From positions 119,688 to 183,687 of the forward strand of contig NZ_JAAHGO010000003.1 of assembly GCF_010672455.1 (NCBI RefSeq): a DNA stretch of 64,000 bases. The letters are read 5' to 3'. Positions 59,121 through 64,000 of the stretch are shown here, piece after piece. Origin of the DNA: Okeania sp. SIO2C9 (GTDB lineage: Bacteria; Cyanobacteriota; Cyanobacteriia; Cyanobacteriales; Microcoleaceae). Position 1 is the first letter of the stretch. Every line of letters begins with the position of its first letter. Position numbers and translations under genes: made by a program. The notes under the pieces were generated by a model, which was not told where the DNA came from, searched no databases, and saw nothing but the letters and a program-made list of their open reading frames with translations.

Positions 59121-60509
59121 ATGAATCAATATTTTTATCATATTATTGTTCCTAATGAGAATACGGTTAGAGTGAGAAAATTAACTCCTCAGTTAGCTGA
59201 CAAAGAACAGTCAACAGGAAGGTTAAATCTCGCTAAAATCAACGATAAGATTAGAGAAATTATAAAAGCTCCTGCTAACTTAAAAGGTGGACAAATTACT
59301 AAAGTGGGAGAAGCTTTGTTTGAGGCTTTGTTTGACAGTCAATTAAGAGAAGATTTTTTAGCATACTATCAAGAAGTTGTTAAAAAACAACAACAAATAT
59401 TAGCAGTTATTTTAGAAATAAATGAGGTGGCAATGCCAGAAGTGGTTGCCTATCCTTGGGAGTTAATGTGTTTGCCTCAGAAATATAATCAAGGTGAAAT
59501 TTATTTCGCAACAGACCGTAAATTAAACTTTTACCGCTGTCGATATCAACTAGAAGAATCAGAGAAACTATCTATTAATATTAATGAAGGAGAAAAACTA
59601 AAAATTGCTTTAGTTGTCTCTAAACCGACGGCTGATTCTCAATTAAGTAATGTGGAATATCAGGAAGTACAGCAATATTTAAAAAGTATAGATAGTCAAC
59701 AAGAGCAAGTGGAATTTATGCCTGTTATGGATGGTCTAAATTTCTATGATATTGTAGAAAGATTAGAAGCAGATAAACCGGATATTTTTCATTTTATTGG
59801 TCACGGTCAATTAGTTGATAAGGAAGGAGAAGATGTAGGGCAGGTTGCTTTAGTTAATGAATTGGGTGAAGCGGATTGGAAAGATGCTAGGATGTTTGGT
59901 CAATTTTTTAGTGGTCACACGCCTAAAGTTGTGATTTTACAAGCTTGTGAAACAGGAAAGCAATCTGAAACGAATGCTTTTAGTAGTGTTGCTTCTCGTT
60001 TAATGTTGCAAGGAATTCCAGTAGTTTTAGCTATGCAATATAAGGTTTCTAATCAAACGGCGATTAGTTTTGTGAAAGAATTTTATGCAAAAATAATTGA
60101 AGGTAATTCTGTTGAGATAGGGGTGCAGAAGGCTCGGTTTAAGTTAGGTATTGAGAATGGGTATGATCAACGAGATTTTGCGATTCCTGTGGTGTATGTG
60201 AATGCTTTGGATGGTTATTTATTTTTAAAAGAATCTAATGGGAAAAAAAATAGCTTCTCGAACTTAACAGATGCACAAAAAAGAAAACTTCGTGAAGAGA
60301 TAGAAAGAGTATTAAGTGAGGATAAATTAAGAACAATATTTATTGAATATGAAGATAAATTTGGAAGTAACTTTTATAATCAAATTTCTGGAGATAATTA
60401 TCGTACAAGATTGATTTATTTAACCAGAGAGCTAAATAATAGACCACTTCTTGATGATTTTATTGAAATTGTTAGGTATGAGTATCCTAATTTTGCTCAA
60501 GATTTATAG
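59121..60509 (+). CDS. CHAT-domain protease-like protein with C-terminal effector-associated domain
   Basis: A 462-aa caspase-like CHAT protein. I start at the ATG at 59121 (MNQYFYHIIVPNENTV); the frame is open 19 codons further but those are repeat-derived. The CHAT domain has the catalytic pair H228 (IFHFIGHGQ) and C276 (VVILQACETGKQ), and ASRLMLQGIPVVLAMQYKV. Residues ~381-460 (NLTDAQKRKLREEIERVLSE to EYPNFAQ) are a helical effector-associated domain nearly the same as the N-terminus of the VMAP protein encoded next, which suggests that the two proteins pair through homotypic contacts. Known CHAT effectors cleave proteins upon activation in conflict systems. The stop codon is inside the end of a 424-bp element. 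Confidence 0.9.
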   Translation: MNQYFYHIIVPNENTVRVRKLTPQLADKEQSTGRLNLAKINDKIREIIKAPANLKGGQITKVGEALFEALFDSQLREDFLAYYQEVVKKQQQILAVILEINEVAMPEVVAYPWELMCLPQKYNQGEIYFATDRKLNFYRCRYQLEESEKLSININEGEKLKIALVVSKPTADSQLSNVEYQEVQQYLKSIDSQQEQVEFMPVMDGLNFYDIVERLEADKPDIFHFIGHGQLVDKEGEDVGQVALVNELGEADWKDARMFGQFFSGHTPKVVILQACETGKQSETNAFSSVASRLMLQGIPVVLAMQYKVSNQTAISFVKEFYAKIIEGNSVEIGVQKARFKLGIENGYDQRDFAIPVVYVNALDGYLFLKESNGKKNSFSNLTDAQKRKLREEIERVLSEDKLRTIFIEYEDKFGSNFYNQISGDNYRTRLIYLTRELNNRPLLDDFIEIVRYEYPNFAQDL

Positions 60510-60928
60510 AACCCATTTGGTATCTTTATAAATATCAAGTTTTTTTAGCCTTGAGTCAGGAGACAGGAGACAGGAGACAGGAGGTCATACCAAATTGATA
60601 AATGTTTGCTACAAATACTTAGGGTGTTTATTCTAATTTAGAATTTAGAATTTAGAATTTAGAATGCAGAATGGATAGATTTAATACCATTTTTGATGTT
60701 GTAAATCACATTTTTTGTCAAATATACTTTATTTGAAAGTCTTTTTATGGTGCTTATTATTCGTAACATTCTTTTTTCAAAATGGTATCAGAGGGAAAAA
60801 GGAACAGGGAAGATGTGGGGAGAGATAATACAAAAAATTCAACACTCCTTCTTCAGATTTTTTCTCACTCATTGATGCGCGAAAAGACTTGACTACCATA
60901 ATTATATAGATCTCAAATGGGTTCTATA
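60505..60928. mobile_element. Candidate non-autonomous element with 15-bp perfect terminal inverted repeats
   Basis: TATAGAACCCATTTG (60505-60519) and CAAATGGGTTCTATA (60914-60928) bound 424 bp with no coding frame. Inside are 'gagacaggagacagg' and 'tttagaa' heptamer repeats and a second inverted pair, 'cataccaaattgat' with 'ttcaaaatggtat'. It supplies the TAG stop of the CHAT gene and separates it from the VMAP gene. Confidence 0.65.
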
Positions 60929-60965
60929 AACTATACACAAAAAGAGTAATTTAAGTACATGGAAA

Positions 60966-62467
60966 ATGAAATTAACTGATAACCAAAGAATTAAACTTCG
61001 TGAAGGAATTGAAAGTGTATTATCAGAGGATAAATTAAAAGGTATATTACTTGAACATGAAAATGAATTTGGATGTAATTTTTATAATCAAATTTCTGGA
61101 GGCGACTATCGAACTAGAATTATTAATCTGCTAAAAGAATTGGAGAATCAAAGAAAATTAAGAGATTTGATAGAGATTGTTAGTAAGGAATACCCATCAA
61201 TTAAAGAACGTCACTTAATATATGCACAACTATCCTCTCTTATATTTTTACTGAAAGAAATCTTTGAAGAACATAAAAATTTTAGAGATTTTTTTGAAGA
61301 TTTTGACGATATATATGAATTAGAAAATCATTTGTTAGAATTAACTGAAAAAAGTAATAATGCTCAGTTTTTAAGTGATATAGATAATTCCCTTCTTAAC
61401 TCTTATCCAAGTTTTATAGACTTTGTAGAAAAATATCTGGATAAAATTTTGACTGCTAAAGATATCAAGGATAATCTCAAGCAAAAATTGAGACGATGGA
61501 TAAAAATAAATTGTCCAGATGCAGTAATTACTCACGAACAGCAAATATCATCTACTCTCCAAAGCTATCTTTTAATAACTATTTCCCCCCTCGGAGGTAA
61601 GACCAAAAATAATTCAAGACCACTTCTTAATGTTCAAGCTGAGTTGATTGAGAATTGGGGTCAAACTCAAAATACTAAAGTTGAGTTAAGAAAAGAAGAT
61701 ATTAAGGAAAATGGATATTCAGAGAAAGAAGTTCCTAATATTATTTATAAATTTATTGAGAGAGTTCAAAATGAATATCTACGTTCTCAAGTGCTTAAAG
61801 GTCAAAGCTATGATTTAAAAGTTGAATTATTTTTAACTAGAAAATTTTTTACTAAAGATTTTGAATTTAAAATTCCTGATGCTTTAAGACAAAAACAAAC
61901 AGCTATTTGTGAAGAAAAAACTGTAATTTTGCGTTCTTTAGAGCGATTACAACCAGATAAAACCAGTTGGCTAAACTCTTGCATCAAGAAGTGGCAGGGA
62001 ATCAAAAAAACAGCAATAATAGCAGACAATATTTTAGCTTTTGAGCAAGAAAATGAATTAAATAAATTATTATTTAAGGCACAAATAAAGCAGTTAAGAA
62101 TTAGATTAGAGAAGCAAATAATCCTAAAAATATCTTGTGGTTTGCCTAAAGGTAAATCCAAAGAGCTTTTATTTGAAATTATTTTAGAAAAGGGAATTCC
62201 TTTATGTTTATGGTTCAAAAGCAAAGATAAGAGGGATGAGTTAAATGATTCAGATTATCAATCTCTGATAAATCAACTAAATAATTTAATAACAGTAGAA
62301 GATTTACAAGATGTAAATAGATTATATGCAAAAATTTTTGATATTCGTAAAAGACACCTTGCTGATACTTGTAAAAAAAGATGTTTAGGTTACCATTTAA
62401 GAATTTTGTGTGATTATACTGAACGAAGACCAATTAATCTGCCTACTTTTAATCAACTAACAACTAA

Positions 62468-62471
<4 letters not shown>
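60966..62471 (+). CDS. VMAP protein with N-terminal effector-associated domain
   Basis: A 501-aa protein. Residues 1-80 (KLTDNQRIKLREGIESVLSE to EIVSKEYPS) match the C-terminal domain of the CHAT protein. A helical linker follows (~85-175). Residues ~180-490 match the C-terminal domain of vWA-MoxR-associated proteins (VMAP-C): SYLLITISPLGGKTKN, VELFLTRKFFTKDFEFKIPD, ILRSLERLQPDKTSW and LFEIILEKGIPLCLWFKSK. VMAPs link a MoxR ATPase/vWA module to effectors in NTP-dependent conflict systems. The last codons (NQLTTN) lie in a 20-bp sequence repeated at 62698-62717. A five-codon upstream ATG (60959) overlaps the start out of frame and may dampen translation. Confidence 0.87.
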
Positions 62472-62717
<246 letters not shown>

Positions 62718-62738
62718 TTATTAAAAAAGGAGAAAGTA

Positions 62739-63902
62739 ATGGTTAAAAATCAACCCCAAAATAATGTTACAGAAAATCAGAAAAATTGGCTTTTTTTCTA
62801 TGGTGATGGAAAGAGCCATGATGATGTTAATATTGCTGACCTTCCTGACCCTCCACCTTGGCGAAAATTTAAAGAAATTAAACAACTTGAATCAGAACAA
62901 ACAGCAAAATCTCCAGAACTAATAGAACTTGAAAAACAGTGGCAAACTATTCAAGATTTAGCAAATTCTGAGGCAAATAAACGTGGTAGAGAAAAAGGTC
63001 AAAAATTCCGTATTTATTCCCCAGAAACAGAAGAAGATGATTGTCAAGAACCACTGGTTAATGTTGTGGATGCGGTAAATGCTGCAATATATTTACGACG
63101 ACCTCTTTTAGTAACAGGAAATCCTGGTTCCGGTAAAACCTCTTTAGCTTATGCGATCGCTTATGAATTAAAATTAGGGCCAGTATTGAATTGGGCCATT
63201 ACAGCTCGTTCTACTTTGCAGGATGGACTTTATCGTTATGATGCGATCGCTCGATTGCAAGATTCTCAGTTGCATAAAAATCAACTACAAGATATTGGTC
63301 AATATGTGACATTGGGTCCCGTTGGCACAGCTTTTTTACCATCTCTGTATCCGAGAGTACTATTAATTGATGAGATAGATAAAAGTGATATTAATTTACC
63401 TAACGATTTGCTTCACTTATTTGAAGACGGAAAATATGAGATTCCTGAATTAGTCCGTTGGGCTGATAAATCTCATACAATGGATAATAATCAACAAAAA
63501 TCAGTAAAAGTCCGCACGGAAGATATAGGAATTAAAGCTTCTATTATACGGGGAAGAGTTGATTGCTCCAGTTTTCCCATTGTGATAATGACCAGTAACG
63601 GGGAACGAGACTTTCCTCCTGCTTTTGTGCGTCGCTGCCTGCGAATAAGAATGCCAGATCCAGATACAACAGCTCTTAAAACTATTATTAACGCTCATTT
63701 TCAGGACGAGGAACAAAGTGAGAATCTGAAAAAAACAACGGAGGAACTTATTGAAGCTTTTTTAGAAAAAGAGGAACAGGAGCGAGCAAACGATCAGTTA
63801 TTGAATGCTATTTATATTCGTAATAATCTTAGTCCAGAAGCTTTTACCGATGATTTACAAGCTTTATTATTGAAAGGTTTATCGACTACAGATGAAATTT
63901 AA
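62739..63902 (+). CDS. MoxR-type AAA+ ATPase of the VMAP cassette
   Basis: A 387-aa AAA+ protein. After a ~100-residue N-terminal extension (NWLFFYGDGKSHDDVNIADL, DLPDPPPWRKF), the ATPase core shows Walker A GNPGSGKTSLAYAI (~126-139), Walker B VLLIDEIDKSDINLP (~206-220), sensor 1 MTSNGERDFPP (~283-293), and the arginine region AFVRRCLRIRMPD. The MoxR group works as a chaperone-like ATPase with a vWA partner. GGAG 7 nt before the ATG is a good ribosome site. Placed after a VMAP gene and a CHAT effector gene; the vWA gene is expected just beyond the right edge. All three are on the same strand but each pair is separated by a repeat element. Confidence 0.9.
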   Translation: MVKNQPQNNVTENQKNWLFFYGDGKSHDDVNIADLPDPPPWRKFKEIKQLESEQTAKSPELIELEKQWQTIQDLANSEANKRGREKGQKFRIYSPETEEDDCQEPLVNVVDAVNAAIYLRRPLLVTGNPGSGKTSLAYAIAYELKLGPVLNWAITARSTLQDGLYRYDAIARLQDSQLHKNQLQDIGQYVTLGPVGTAFLPSLYPRVLLIDEIDKSDINLPNDLLHLFEDGKYEIPELVRWADKSHTMDNNQQKSVKVRTEDIGIKASIIRGRVDCSSFPIVIMTSNGERDFPPAFVRRCLRIRMPDPDTTALKTIINAHFQDEEQSENLKKTTEELIEAFLEKEEQERANDQLLNAIYIRNNLSPEAFTDDLQALLLKGLSTTDEI

Positions 63903-63934
63903 AAAAACGGTAATTTTAACAGGAATTACGCATA

Positions 63935-64000
63935 ATATCATGTCCGGTGGAATAGTGATAATTAAAGCTCGTAGTAGGGCTTTAGCCCGAAGCATAGATA
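63935..64000 (+). repeat. Start of a second nested-palindrome element, cut by the window edge
   Basis: 'atatcatgtccggtgg' and GCTCGTAGTAGGGCTTTAGC match the left half of the 57559-57733 block (atcatgttcc..., GTAGTAGGGCTTTAGCCCT). The right half would lie beyond the edge. Immediately downstream of the MoxR gene. Confidence 0.65.

Overview
The window is chromosomal DNA of a filamentous cyanobacterium. The signs are many HIP1 octamers (GCGATCGC), heptanucleotide and octanucleotide short tandem repeats (STRRs), AT-rich spacers crowded with small palindromic elements, a hormogonium polysaccharide (hps) gene group, and very large kinase/ATPase signalling proteins. No tRNA, rRNA or CRISPR array was seen. 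All family names come from reading the translations by eye, without any database search.

Layout. Positions 1-2281 hold a GT-C-like membrane protein and the overlapping start of a second gene, both on the minus strand. From 2.63 to 6.95 kb lies a 4.3-kb array of about 33 copies of a ~138-bp unit. From 7.1 to 11.5 kb there are sugar-nucleotide and glycosyltransferase genes (a glucose-1-phosphate thymidylyltransferase, a family 2 glycosyltransferase without a normal start codon, a GT4 enzyme) separated by repeats. From 11.8 to 27.4 kb five large, mostly unrecognised genes all point left: 728, 1293 (DUF6603-like), 479, 830 (LamG-like plus phage tail-collar) and 1229 aa. They look like one co-inherited module and are the best candidate here for an undescribed system. 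A 58-bp, HIP1-bearing tandem array sits inside this group. From 27.4 to 31.4 kb is a rearranged zone: duplicated 3' fragments of the GT4 gene, a secreted protein, a small beta-rich protein, and IS4 and IS200/IS605 remnants.

From 31.3 to 42.9 kb are regulators. A sigma-70 family factor contains an in-frame octanucleotide repeat. It is divergent from an AAA-like ATPase with a VMAP-type N-terminal HTH. Then follow an amidohydrolase pseudogene, a hypothetical protein and a 1925-aa protein kinase/AAA/GAF protein whose usual histidine-kinase end is replaced by a second ATPase domain. From 43 to 52 kb are a membrane-hairpin coiled-coil protein, glmM (with a duplicated leader), and hpsL-hpsN-[Rpn-like nuclease]-hpsO. 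From 52.5 to 54.6 kb are broken genes: a sulfotransferase split by a MITE and a frameshifted tnpB. After an M1 aminopeptidase (54.8-57.4 kb), the window ends with a CHAT protease-like protein, a VMAP protein carrying the same effector-associated domain, and a MoxR ATPase. These form an NTP-dependent conflict/programmed-death type cassette of the vWA-MoxR-VMAP class; its vWA partner would lie beyond the right edge.

At least four families of small non-autonomous elements recur across the window. I call them MITE-1 to MITE-3 plus a nested palindromic element. They interrupt genes, extend reading frames and nest inside one another.
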